A DNA stretch of 64,000 nucleotides from Voacanga thouarsii (taxonomy: Eukaryota > Streptophyta > Magnoliopsida > Gentianales > Apocynaceae): the NCBI GenBank assembly GCA_026120185.1, contig JANUWF010001640.1, positions 1 to 64,000 of the forward strand. The letters run 5' to 3'. Shown one piece after another: positions 22,541 through 33,230 of this stretch (position 1 is its first letter; every line of letters starts with the position of its first letter). The notes under the pieces were generated by a model. It had not been told where the DNA came from. It was given only the letters and a program-made list of their open reading frames with translations, and did not search any database. A program made the translations under genes and the position numbers.

Positions 22541-22696
22541 GGGTGGCTCAAGGATCTGGACCTCGTCATCACTGCTATCCTCCATAGGGATGTCTGGCTA
22601 AGGGGCAGGCTAGGGAACTAAAAGGTCCTCTGGGTATAAAGGGATAGGCGGGTGCCACTGCCACCCTTTCCTCGCGCTCCTAAGTATCTTAGCCAT
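22541..22696 (-). pseudogene. A1 pre-gag acidic ORF, N-terminal part
   Basis: It starts at the ATG at 22696 (MAKILRSARKGWQWHPP), matching the start of the A3 ORF at 42971. Two in-frame TAG codons stand where A3 has CAG/CAA Gln codons in the Pro-rich stretch. It continues through MEDSSDDEVQILEPP to the A2 insertion at 22541. The C-terminal part is at 17866-18179. Confidence 0.8.
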
Positions 22697-22780
22697 CCAA
22701 CAACATTAACAAGATATGTTAGACAAAGATTTAAACTTAAGTAAATAGAACAAACAATATCAATATTTGTCTATAACCTA

Positions 22781-22793
22781 GTCTCTAATACCA
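22781..22793 (-). promoter_or_regulatory. Primer-binding site of A1
   Basis: The minus strand reads TGGTATTAGAGAC two bases after the LTR end. It is one or two changes from TGGTATCAGAGC, the usual complement of plant initiator Met-tRNA. Confidence 0.8.
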
Positions 22794-22795
22794 CT

Positions 22796-24416
22796 TGTAA
22801 CACCCTGCTACCTAGGCCCGTCAGGGCCGGGGACGTCGCCCCATCCAAAGGACAAAGGGTCTTTATAACTAGGTCACACAAATAAAATAGTGGAATAAAA
22901 ATAATACTTTACCTTAAAATTTATTACTTCCCAAGAATTAATCCAAGAATAAATCCATGAATTTCCAAAACAAATCCATAAGTAAAATTATCCACTCTCA
23001 ACTCCCCAAAGCAACACATAAAAATAAATGACAACATTCTCTTCCAAGACAGATAACACTAGTTACTCATCCCCACAGCATGATTGACCTGAAATCATGG
23101 CAAAAAGGTTATGAAATAGAAATCTCAGTAAGTCCGTGTGTGCTTTGAGTGTCCGGTGGAAATAGTTCGTGAATGCAAAGTATAAAACCTTTATAAGAGA
23201 AATATTGGCAAGCAATAAACATTAGTCAAGAGCAAGAGTGGTGTTTTGACTTTTTCAACCATACATAATCTATAAAATTAAACACTCAAAAGAAATGATC
23301 ATGGGTTACCACATGTTGGGCCCCATAACCGGTCAGAATGCCGACACTTTGTGTAGACTGACAAAAAATGTAGGTGATTGGCCTACCGGGCAAGATACTC
23401 CTCCTTCTCTATACCCAAATAACAATTGGGTGTCCATTCTAGCAAAACACAGTCACTTGACTGAAAAATAAACAACTGCTAGCTCGGACTGGCACAACCT
23501 ACTGGACTGACATCTTATCTGGGAAGGACTCACCCCTCAGAGGTGGCCACCTACTAAGAGACTCACCATAACCCTTCAAAGACTAGTCCTAGCAGTTCAC
23601 CCTTATTGAGTACTCTGTGATGTTTCCCACTTAGGAGAAAATGAATAAAACACCGTTCCACATGAAAAAGCAATTAAGGGTTTCCAAAGTCCTTGTCAAA
23701 TTTAGTTTTCGAAAGAGTTTTGAGATTGAGTAAATCTGCTTATTGATTTCCAAATAATTTGTTTGTCTGAAATAAGAAAGAAGTTAATCCTCAATTGACT
23801 TTACAGAACTGAGTGTCCATGCACTCTACATTTGGCTTTCCATAATTAAACATTTTACATCAATCAGGTTTTATACAGGAGCTTTCCTGATCCTTACTCA
23901 CAATAAAAGGTCTCCAACAGCTCACCTAACACCGCATGGACAAATATAAACCACAATCAAACTTAAGCCAAAATCCACTTTCTCAATTTAAAACAACTCA
24001 ACTCACTAATACCATGATCCTAGTGTCCCAAGCTTTAAGGCCAAACAATAAATAAATAGGTTTATAAGCTAAGCCAAATTTGATATTTAAAATAATTAAG
24101 CTTTTGGGGAATAAGTACTAATAAGTTGAAGGTTTAAATCTTGCTAAAAAAAAAAAAATTAGAGTTTATTTGATGAAGAGTCCTATGTGGTATTAGGTAA
24201 AATAATGATTTATTAATAATTTAGTTGTTAGAAAATAATTGATAACTAAAATTAGTCGAAAATAAATTTAATGAGTCTTGCTTGAAAAATAATAAATAAA
24301 TTTTTAATTGGTTTTGATTAAAAGATAATAATTAAATTTTTAGTAATAAATATTTTACTAATTATGATTATTTCCATAAAAGGCTTTAGTTGATTTCATT
24401 ATTTTATATAATATCT

Positions 24417-24458
<42 letters not shown>

Positions 24459-25191
24459 TTTCTAGCAAAAGCTATTATTTATTTGACTAAAAAATCCTTA
24501 TTATATATAATAATCCAAATCTACCCCTCCTAGGGTTTTTTCGAAATTACTAACAAAATCATATTATGAAATATTTTATTCTTGAAATAAAAATTAGCTT
24601 AGGGACAACTAGGTCATGATCATATTTCTATGGCTAACCACAATCATGAACATATACAATCCTTCCATTCATCAAGTCACCCAAATCATACATATAAGCA
24701 TAGATCTAAATTTACCAAGACATAATCTAACATCTACTAGCATAAATATAATCATGGCTTCAATAATCCAATATGAATATAAATCCTATTCACCAAAGGT
24801 GACATAATCTCTAGCGTACTTGATCACAAATACTACCTTTGACATGGAGACATGCATCAAATCCTAAAACACCATACAATCAACCAAGATAATCCATTCA
24901 TGCATAAATCCCATCTCCAACATATTCATACATATATCCATGCTTCACTATCAACTCGTCACAACAATATATACTCAACCGTATTCATGATTCATCTTCT
25001 ATCAACATCATCCTAGAGACATGAATCTAGAATTTAAAAGAAGAGTAAAAAATGCTTACTTGATTGATGAATACCTTGAAGGAGTTTCGAATGAATTTCA
25101 ACCCCTACATGTCTAAATCCGTCCAAAGAAGATGAAGGAAGCATGGTCATGGAGAAGAAGGCATTCGGCCAAGAGAGAGGGAGTGTTCGGT

Positions 25192-25228
<37 letters not shown>

Positions 25229-26103
25229 AAGAAGAAAGTCCATTAGCATGCTTAAACACATATATGTTCATTAGAGATTGAAGATTAGCGAAGATGAAGT
25301 CGATTGAATAAACCTACCTTGTAGGTGTTCTTGAGCCTTCACAAAATTTCTGGTTTTTGATCCAAAAGTGCGAGTTGGATTTTGGAGTTTGATGTTAAAA
25401 ATGGTATGGATGGATTCACGGTAGTGTATAGATGTAGTCTAGAATTTTTATAAGAAGTTTGAAGTGATTTGGAGAGGTATTAGGTGAAAGGAAGGAGTAG
25501 GTGTTCTTGGTGTGCTATGTGTTCTTGAAGGTTGAAGAGAATGGAGAGCTTTTGGATTGGAGGCTGCCAAATTTTTGTAGGTTTAGGGCTGGCCAAATTG
25601 TTTGGTTTGGTAGATGATTTTCTTGTTTGGAAGGGAAAAGGAATGGCTAGTTGTTGAAATCCTTTAAGAATATTTTTGGGAAGCAAATTTGGAAACTAAA
25701 TATACAAGAATATCTTTGATTATTGGAGAGATTTTGGAATGCTGCCATGGTCGAATTGTTGAGCAGAGTTTCAGCTGGATGAAAGCTAGTTGAAGGAGGC
25801 TAAGGGTGGCTGAAAATAAGGAGTATAATGGTGAAGGGATGGTCTGGTTGTTTGAGGGATATTTTATGGAAGGTTGTTAAATTATGGTGGCTAGAATTTT
25901 GGTAACTAATCAAGCATGATTGCAATAATTTTTTTGGCAATCTTTTAGGGCAGCCATGATTGGATTTTTGTGCAGAAGGTTGGGGAAGACAATGGAGTTC
26001 AGTTCATGGCTGTTTAAGGGAAGACTGTACAAAAAATTAGAGGAGTTTCGGCTTGGGTTGAACAAGGAAACAAGGTTGGAAAAATCACTGCACAGAATTT
26101 CGC
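22796..26103 (-). mobile_element. A1 5' LTR, truncated by fusion to element C
   Basis: It starts on the plus strand with TGTAACACCCTGCTACC and follows the other A1 LTR closely for 3.3 kb, with (TA)n at 24418-24453 and (GA)n at 25194-25223. It ends inside CACAGAATTTCGC, where the sister LTR continues AAGGCTGGAATTTTC. About 1.1 kb, including the LTR's outer end, is missing. Confidence 0.87.
24418..24453. repeat. (TA)n microsatellite in A1 5' LTR
   Basis: Homologous to the (CA)n at 10271-10303 in the partner LTR. Confidence 0.9.
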
Positions 26104-26420
26104 GTGTCCAGACTGGACTTGGCAACGAGTTGCTTTGACCTACCTGGCGCCAGGTGTACTCTATTTTGCTCTTGAAGTTTGGTTTATTTTCTATGTTTTT
26201 CCTGATTGGACATGGCGCTTGGTGCAATTGCCAGACCTGGCACTAGGTGTATGCTGGAAAATTTCATTTTTGGCTCGAAATCCACTCAATTCTATACAAA
26301 TTCGCTAAAAACACTTTCTACAAGAAAATTTTCATATAGGAAGGAATATGCCTAGTTATTAGATCGAAATTATCTCAAATAGCTAAAAAAAAAAAATAGT
26401 GATGATTTTAGCCCCTATCA
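26104..26420 (-). mobile_element. Element C 3' LTR, truncated
   Basis: It matches 30360-30684 with moderate divergence (blocks CCAGGTGTACT, TCCACTCAATTCT, AACACTTTCTACAAG). About 1 kb of the LTR is missing at the fusion with the A1 LTR. Confidence 0.82.
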
Positions 26421-26450
26421 ATTCTCCAATACTTAAACTTTTGCTTATCC
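26421..26450 (-). promoter_or_regulatory. Polypurine tract region of element C (decayed)
   Basis: The minus strand reads AAGTTTAAGTATTGGAGAAT directly before the LTR start TGATAGGGG. It resembles the AAGTGTGGGGGAATT tract usual in Tat/Athila elements, with some Gs lost. Confidence 0.6.
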
Positions 26451-27445
26451 TTAAGCAAAATACTAAAGTCAAGAAACTCGTCAAGAAAACACAAGCTTTT
26501 GTTCATTCCAAAAATAAAAAAGAGAAATATAACAAGGATAATAACTTCTCTTCAAACTTTAGATAGAACCTTGCCATTCATCAAACCCTTTGAAAACAAT
26601 TAAAACTTTAAATTGTTTGATAGAACATTAAAATACTCTTGAAGTCAAATTAATCAAGTTTATGCCTTAATCTAAGAAAATTATTTCACCCTTCAAGAAA
26701 AAATATAGATAACATGATTCATATAAGTTAAGCTATCTACCAACTCAAGCATTAATTTTAAAAATTGCACAACTCAAGTCATGATGTAAGAGAACACTCC
26801 AATTTTTTTTCCTCTCAATTTTTTCAATGACTTAGGGAATTGATAGGCTACAGTGCATGAATTTCTCTTCACACACAGTATTGGCCCCCATTTAGTCATC
26901 ACTCATCATTTTTTTCAACAAAATTTCTCTCTTTTGCTTTTGGAAATTCATAGCCTCAAGAAAGTGGATTTCTCTTCACTATCCGTATTGGCCCCCATAA
27001 TCAAGCAAAAATAATGCTTCCTCATCAAGACGAAACAATAAATCATTTTTCTCAAGGTTCAACTCACAATCAACATTTTTTTTTACAAATTTTCAACTCA
27101 AAGATGTTTTACCTCACATTCCTTATCACAACTCAAAGATTTGCAAAGTTTAAACCCATAATACAAGAGTTAGCCAACAACTTTTCCCACATTCATCATA
27201 TTTTCCATATTTAAGCTAGATGAGTCAAATAATATTCAAACACTAATGTATAAAGAATATTAATCCAAATTCTCGAGTTTTGAAAATATCCTATCCAATA
27301 AACCAATTTCTTAGAAATCTACCAAATAAATGACAAAAACTCAAATACAAGCAAGACAAAGAATTACAACCTTACTAACCAATGAAACCACAAAAACTTT
27401 GCACAAAAACAAAAATGATATGGAAAATATCTTCAATACCTAAAC

Positions 27446-27985
27446 TCTCCCCCCACACTTAAACGGGACATTATCCTTAATGGCCAACAATATAACAATG
27501 AAACCAAAGCTAAGGGACCAAAATAATTAAAAGGGAAAGAATAGAGAAAAGAAAATACTTCCACACACTTAGCTTGATACCAAGAAAGCACCAAGATAAT
27601 TGATAAAAACTTGGACAAAGAATATCTCCAAACCACTCCCCCACACTTAAACTGGACAATGTCCTCATTGGCCAAAAATTAACACAAGAAAGCATCTCTA
27701 AAGGGACAAAATAAAATAAAATAAAATAAATGAGGTAGAAGGTTAAGCAGTACTCCTCAAGTGCAATAGAGCTCCAATAAATATTAAAACTTGGAATAAA
27801 GAGAAGAACTTGTCCAAGATGACTTTATTTCGACCTACAAAAGAAAACACAAATAAAAACACAAGAAAGATAATAACAAAATAAAGACACACCTAAATAA
27901 AATAAAACAAACTAAAAAAAAATTCTAATAAAAATCATAATAAAGCAAATAAAGATATGATTCACTCCCCCCACACGTAAAATGG
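27446..27985 (-). other. Three extra PPT-like tracts inside element C
   Basis: Plus-strand CCCCCCACACTTAAAC near 27450, CCCCCACACTTAAACTGG near 27639 and CCCCCCACACGTAAAA near 27967 read on the element strand as TTTAAGTGTGGGGG. Each looks like a better polypurine tract than the one next to the LTR. Confidence 0.65.
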
Positions 27986-28110
27986 AAAATATTTTCTTTA
28001 TTACTTGGGGTTAAAAGATACTTAAACAACCTAAACAATACCAAACCCAAAACAATGATACAAACTTTTTTCACTCATCATGCTTCCTTATCAAATCTTT
28101 GTAAAAGAAA

Positions 28111-28428
28111 TTAAAGCTGATTGAAAAAAGATAGGCATGATGAAAGTAGAAGTAAGAAATGTTTTTGAAAAATGGAAGGTTCATGGAAAATATTAGTTGC
28201 AATGAATGTAAATGCATGACCCCCCTTCCGTAGCACCTTTTTAGACAAACAAATCAAGTTCCCACCACAAAGATGTAAATTATGTCTAAAAAGTGTATAC
28301 ACATTAGGATCACCACTTATCCCTTCAAACGATTTGTCACAATTGAAATTTTCCTTTGAAATTAGTAGTGTAGATTTTAAAGATGGGATAAAAAAATCCT
28401 TACTTTTCAACACTTCTACAAATACCAA
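28111..28428 (-). CDS. Unknown ORF in element C (105 codons)
   Basis: I do not recognise a family. The frame is open from 28428 to 28111 on the element strand, probably part of a longer decayed reading frame because the first codon is TTG. It includes a stretch rich in Cys, Leu and Gly (LHLCGGNLICLSKK) followed by a hydrophobic end. It lies between the PBS-proximal ORF and the polypurine tracts, where gag-pol would be in an autonomous element. It could be a relic of a non-gag gene or chance. Confidence 0.28.
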   Translation of the reverse strand: MVFVEVLKSKDFFIPSLKSTLLISKENFNCDKSFEGISGDPNVYTLFRHNLHLCGGNLICLSKKVLRKGGHAFTFIATNIFHEPSIFQKHFLLLLSSCLSFFNQL

Positions 28429-28669
28429 GTTACCTCCCTAAAATTGGGGTGAAGGGTAGAATTTTTCAATGTTCTTCAAGGGTTTCTTATAATACATCAT
28501 GGAAAAATTCAACTCCTTGAGGCATATTAAATTTCATACATCATCATTTGGACCATTGTCCTCCAAGAATGGCGAGGAACCTAAGAAATCATGTGACAAA
28601 GAGAGATTAGAATTATTAGCACATAGAGGAGAATCGAATACCTCCTTTTCCATATTAGGCAATTGTTCC

Positions 28670-28942
28670 TCATATCCTCTCTCCTTTCCTTGGGGAATTC
28701 TTTTGTTCAAGTGTATGGGCCTTTATAGCATCTTCAACTAACTTGGCTAGTTGTGTTCTTTGATGGCTCATACGTTGGGATGCTTCTTCATGCCACTTAA
28801 TAGATAACTTTATATTGGTGATAAAAGAATGCATTGAGGCTTCAAGTGACGTCTCACAAAAAGCATCAATCCGAGCTTGCAAATTTGCCAAATTCTTATC
28901 ATTGTAGCTCCTTTTATCTTGTGCCCAAAAATAATTGTCCAT
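28670..28942 (-). CDS. PBS-proximal ORF in element C (90 codons), unknown
   Basis: The minus-strand ATG at 28942 opens a 90-codon frame beginning MDNYFWAQDKRSYNDKN. It contains alternating charged and hydrophobic residues consistent with a helical or coiled-coil region, and ends KNSPRKGERI. It is the first ORF after the PBS, the position of gag, but no capsid or CCHC motif is seen. It may be a gag remnant or an accessory ORF. Confidence 0.35.
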   Translation of the reverse strand: MDNYFWAQDKRSYNDKNLANLQARIDAFCETSLEASMHSFITNIKLSIKWHEEASQRMSHQRTQLAKLVEDAIKAHTLEQKNSPRKGERI

Positions 28943-29280
28943 GATGATGTCTATCTCGCGCTTAAAGAAAAATAAAATTCAAATCGAAAATAAAAATAAA
29001 AAGTAATAGAAAAAAAAGAAAATAAAAAAAGGGGAAAATAAATAATAGAAAAATAAAGAAAATAAAAACACACACACAATAGATATATATTCACAAACTA
29101 CCTAAACACAAAAGTTAGTGGTATTTATAAGCACAACAAGAACTAAGCTAGTCAATTATGTCACACAATATTACAAACAACAAGATATAACATCTATTGG
29201 CACAAAGAACATATATAAATATTTTTATATAGATATATAAACATGGAAATCAATGAAATCCTAGCCTTATGATATTGTTC

Positions 29281-29297
29281 CTCGACAACGGCGCTAA
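29281..29297 (-). promoter_or_regulatory. Primer-binding site of element C
   Basis: The minus strand reads AGCGCCGTTGTCGAG a few bases downstream of the LTR end ATGAATCA. It is close to the GGCGCCGTTGCCGGGG site of Tat/Athila retrotransposons, with two or three transitions. Confidence 0.7.
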
Positions 29298-29302
29298 AAA
29301 CT

Positions 29303-30684
29303 TGATTCATAAATTTTGGGTATAAAAATCATTGAATTTAAGTCCATCCCTTAATCAATTTTTAATTAAAACATTAATCTCAAAATACACATACGTGCAA
29401 GTATACTCATTGCAAGCATATTATAGAGAATTAACGAGTATCGATCCTTAAAGGAACAAGTACATATTAATCACTTTTCATTCATTATTTAACTGACCCA
29501 ATAAAGTGATAAGATAAAAACAAAAATATATACAAGTAAAGGATGTAAAAATATGCAATTTAGATAAATGCTCTTGAAAGCATGACAATGAATCACTTAG
29601 CAAAGATCACAATCAATTATCATCTTGGTCTCATGAAGGATTTAATATAGACCCACTCCATTTGCAATCCCTGAAATTACTATCTTCTAGTTAAATTAGT
29701 GAACATATTCTGTCTCAACCAATTTATCCAAAAGATGCATTAAAATCAATCCTCATGTAAACCCCTATATTCTAGGTGATTTAAAGAATGAAATTAGTCA
29801 ATGAATACATATTCTAGCAATCATCAACCAACCTTTGATTACCCAAGTTATCAACAATTAATACCTATTTCAAGCAAGTTAAGAGATAACAAATAGGACA
29901 TTAATTAATTGAAATTATTATCAATCCCCTTTTCAAGCCAGTTAATAACAAAAATCAACCACTCAACTCCGTAAGAAAAAAAAAGTAATCAAATCCCAAG
30001 ATAAATAATGAATTGACCGAAAGACTAAATTAAATCAAGAAATCATGAATCCCAAAAAATGAAAACATTAATTACATCATTATTCTAGAAAGAGGAAACA
30101 AAGGTAAAAGAAAGAACTCATAGACAAGCCTTCCTTCTTCTATTTGGAAACCTTCTTGAATAATGCTCCTTAAGCGGTGAATCTCTCTTTCTTTGAATGT
30201 TTTGAAGTTTGATCCTTAGATTCACTACTTTTTCTTGTGTTTTCTTATTTAAAGAAGCTTTCTTGATGCTAAAATTTGTTGCTTGAAGAGTCTTGTCTGA
30301 GTAGGATTTGAAAAATACCAAAATCCTTTGATAAATACCAAATTCGTGCATAGAATTCGTGTGTCCAGATTGGACCTAGCACTGGGTTGCTTCAACCCTA
30401 CATCATGCCAGGTGTACTATGTTTTGCTCATGATTTTTGTTCTGTTTTCTCTGTTTTTTCATATTGGACCTGGCGCCTGGTGCAGTTGCCAAACCTAGCA
30501 CCAGGTGCATACTGGAAAATTCCACTTTTTGCTCAAAATCCACTCAATTCTGCACAAATTTGTCAAAAACACTTTCTACAAGCAAAATGTCAAATAGGAA
30601 GGAATATACCTAGTTATTATATCAAATGTATGTAAAATTAACCTCAAATAACTAGAAAAATAGTGATGATTTTAGCCCCTATCA
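29303..30684 (-). mobile_element. Element C 5' LTR (1.38 kb)
   Basis: On the element strand it runs from TGATAGGGGCTAAAA at 30684 to TATGAATCA at 29303, followed by the PBS. The left boundary is inferred from the TG...CA rule. Its outer end at 30684 is intact and abuts family B LTR sequence. Confidence 0.75.
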
Positions 30685-31260
30685 CGAAGCTTTGTGAGCT
30701 TTGCAAGCAAGTCGACCTTCTACTAAGAGAAATGCCTGCTTTTCTCAAAAGATGGGGCAAGAATGTTAATAAAATTAGATTTTCAAAACATACATATAAT
30801 TTTGAGCAACTCTTGATTAAAGTTTACTCTACTAAGTTGTAGAGTTATTTTCAGTAAAAAAAAAACGCAATAAATTTCTGTTGTTGTTTTATTAGAAAAA
30901 CCTCTAGCATGCTTGGGACTCATTAAGTGTAAATCACTCACACATATATTTTGTTCTGTTTTCTTAAGATCTAGAACTGAGAACCAACATTCTTGAAGTC
31001 AGTACTATATTTTTTTATTTACGCATCCTGCAATTCTATGTAGATTATTCTCAGAGCTCGTAGGTAAAGTATGTTGAAGTACATTAAGCTATATTTTCTT
31101 ATGGATGTATACTACGACTTTAGTTTTTTATTACCTTTATGTAATATTTTGTTTCCTTTTGGCTTTGATTGTTATAAAGACCCTTTATCTGGGAAACTAG
31201 ATGAGACAACACCCACATCTGTTATGCATTTCCAATATGATATACATTAGGAGTGTTGCA
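30685..31260 (+). mobile_element. Family B LTR fragment (B'), 3' part
   Basis: The sequence AAGTCGACCTTCTACTA and the following blocks match the last 570 bp of the B LTR near 49152-49721, including TTATAAAGACCCTTTATCTG and a terminal GTGTTGCA at 31260. Its left part is missing at the element C boundary. Confidence 0.8.
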
Positions 31261-31262
31261 AT

Positions 31263-31275
31263 TGATATCAAAGTC
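31263..31275 (+). promoter_or_regulatory. Primer-binding site of B' (decayed)
   Basis: TGATATCAAAGTC directly follows the LTR end; the second B copy has TGGTATCAAAGTC at 49724-49736. It is related to the Met-tRNA-type PBS. Confidence 0.65.
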
Positions 31276-31332
31276 ATAGTTATAGAATAGTTGTAGTATA
31301 ATGATAGAGGCTTATAGAATTCTTCTATTTTG

Positions 31333-31769
31333 TAGATACGGCTAGTGGGAAAGACATATGCAAAAGACTTATGGAAGACCAGGATAAAGATGAGAAGAAA
31401 TGGGAGAAAGGTGAGAGCTACAAACCCAAGAAACTAAAAAAGACTTGGATAGGGCCTAGACCTAGTTGCTTACATGTAGATATTGGTGGGAAGGGCCCTA
31501 GGCGATGACCTCGACCCACTATTACTCGGTCTAGTCTTTTTTTGTTACCACCTTGGGACTTGATGCCTAAGAAAAGGCCAACAAACATTAGCGGTTTCGA
31601 TAAGGCCGACAGTGATATTGATGAGCTTAGCGAGTTAAAGGAGATAGGTACTTTCTTGGAGTCAATGGCAGTAGTCGTTAAGGTTGAGGCCTAACGAGAG
31701 CCTAAAATTATTATGCTATCTTCATATTTAACTTCTGATGAGGATATTGAGATTAATAAAGAGATACTG
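31333..31769 (+). pseudogene. B' pre-gag ORF, start lost and interrupted
   Basis: Read from 31336, the frame gives GKDICKRLMEDQDKDEKKWE, aligning in position with the ORF after the PBS of the other B copy (49797, MADRSDKSKCPMGEYSDD). The ATG is ATA here. A stop follows at about 31507, and later acidic segments (SDIDELSELKE, SDEDIEINKEIL) resume. The second B element inserted at its end (31770). Function unknown; it is a charged, probably disordered protein. Confidence 0.5.
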
Positions 31770-33230
31770 TGTAACACCCCACCTTTTTACTTTCAATTGG
31801 CTACTATTTGTCATAGGATGAGAATTTGTACCGATGTCCAGAACAAAAGTTGATTGGTGTAATGAGACGAATATTTTGGTGGAATAATATTTTGTCAGGA
31901 CACAGATGTAATTATTGAATTTATTCAACCCGTACCCTAAATTTTAAGAAAGCTATTATTATTAACAAAATAAGAATTTAAGGGTACTTTGAAAATAGAA
32001 AGTGACTAGTGCAATGAAATGCATGTTTTGGTGCGAATTATGCTACTCGGGGTATTGGGGGCATTTTCGTCATTTTGACCGCGCCAACGACTTTGACCCC
32101 AAATTTGACCAAGTAGAGAGGGAATTGAAGAATTTAAGTGTTACCAATGGATTCAGTGGAATTTTTGGAGTTAAATAGTGAAATAAAATATTTTTTCGTA
32201 ACGGACCCGATTTTGGTCGTTTCTGAAGAAAATAGAAAATTGCGGTTAAAAATGGACGTGTGGCATTGTGTGAATGGTGGATGAAAACAAGTGTTAAAAT
32301 ACCATTCGGGGAGTAAAATATTTGTGGGATTATTAAATTGCAAAATCTTATTGAATAAGGTTAAGAATTATCCATTTAAATTAAATCCACCAATAGGAAT
32401 TTAGCTTTAAAATGGATAGCCCATAATGTAAGTAATGTTGGTTGAGTATGGACACTAGAATGGCGGTGGAAGGGCTGTAAAATAGCCAAAAATTCATCCA
32501 AGAGAATAACAAAAGGAAGGAGAAGAAGAAAAGAAAGGAAAAGGAAAGAAACGCAAGAAAAAAATAGAGAAAAATGGGAAAAGTGAGAGAAGAAGAGTTT
32601 TTGGTGAGAAAATTGGAAACTTGAAGCATTTTTCAGCCAAATCAAGCTACAAACAAGGTAAACATTCAAGCTTCAAGAATTAAAGTTGTAGATTAAAGAA
32701 TGAGGATTACTTTCATATAAATTTTGTTGGTAAATCCATCCTATTTATGAATTTTTCTCAAGAATTCAAGTTTGTTTACGAGGTTGTGTGTGTTGGTTGG
32801 TGAGGAGGATTTGATGATATGTTTTATATGGTGATAAAATATGTTTTCATGACAATTTTATTGCTGGATCTTGCCTGCAAAAGAATCATGTGAAATAGGA
32901 AGGAACGCTAGACTAATTGTTAAAGGAAAATGAATAGTTATTGTTGTTGTTTGAGAATGTTAAATTTGGTATTGGAAAATATGGTTTATTGAGATAAATA
33001 TGTCTGAAAATCAGAGGTATGAAGGCTGTTTTAGTAACATTTGAGGAGGATTAAGTGATATATAAGTGTTTGGATTGAAGGAGAACAATTGAAAACATGA
33101 ATAGTAAAATTGAGGCAAAACTACTGGGGTAGTTTTTGCCCAGTACCGTGCCTCAGAAACCAGAATTCAAGAAAAGATCTTATACAAAATTAAATTTAAG
33201 AGTCTTACGCTCATTTTGGTATATCATAGA
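31770..33230 (+). mobile_element. Element B 5' LTR, first part
   Basis: It starts TGTAACACCCCACCTTTTTA and resembles B1 through its first 1.4 kb, including a purine-rich stretch at 32510-32600. It is interrupted at 33230 by A3 and resumes at 47414; ATAGA occurs on both sides. The candidate 5-bp flank of the B insertion is TACTG (31765-31769); the partner end is not in view. Confidence 0.82.
33226..33230. other. Target site duplication, left copy (A3)
   Basis: ATAGA precedes the A3 LTR; the same five bases follow it at 47414-47418. Confidence 0.82.

Larger units (their letters stand above)
8654..26103 (-). mobile_element. Element A1: Ty3/gypsy family A with inverted gag-pol
   Basis: In plus-strand order it consists of the 3' LTR (8654-13044), polypurine tract, integrase C-terminus (minus), gag-pol on the plus strand (14205-17785), part of the pre-gag ORF (minus), a nested solo LTR A2 (18180-22540), the rest of the pre-gag ORF, PBS (22781-22793) and the 5' LTR (22796-26103, truncated). 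LTR, PPT and PBS order fixes the element on the minus strand; gag-pol alone is flipped. The right end was lost in a fusion with element C, so the target duplication cannot be checked; the left candidate is CGACA (8649-8653). Confidence 0.85.
26104..30684 (-). mobile_element. Element C: Tat/Athila-like, apparently non-autonomous
   Basis: Direct repeats of the LTR start lie at 26104-26420 and within 29303-30684; both end on the plus strand with TTTTAGCCCCTATCA, so the element strand starts TGATAGGGGCTAAAA. The PBS near 29281 reads AGCGCCGTTGTCGAGG on the minus strand, resembling the GGCGCCGTTGCCGGGG site of Tat/Athila elements. Only about 2.9 kb of internal sequence remains, with small ORFs of unknown type and no protease, reverse transcriptase or integrase. 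The 3' LTR is cut at 26104. Confidence 0.75.

Noticed and set aside
25910..26227. 105-codon minus-strand frame
   Set aside because: It spans the A1/C fusion point and so joins two unrelated LTRs by chance.
30118..30351. 77-codon Lys-rich minus-strand frame
   Set aside because: It lies inside the C 5' LTR and I see no homologous frame in the truncated 3' LTR or any known motif.
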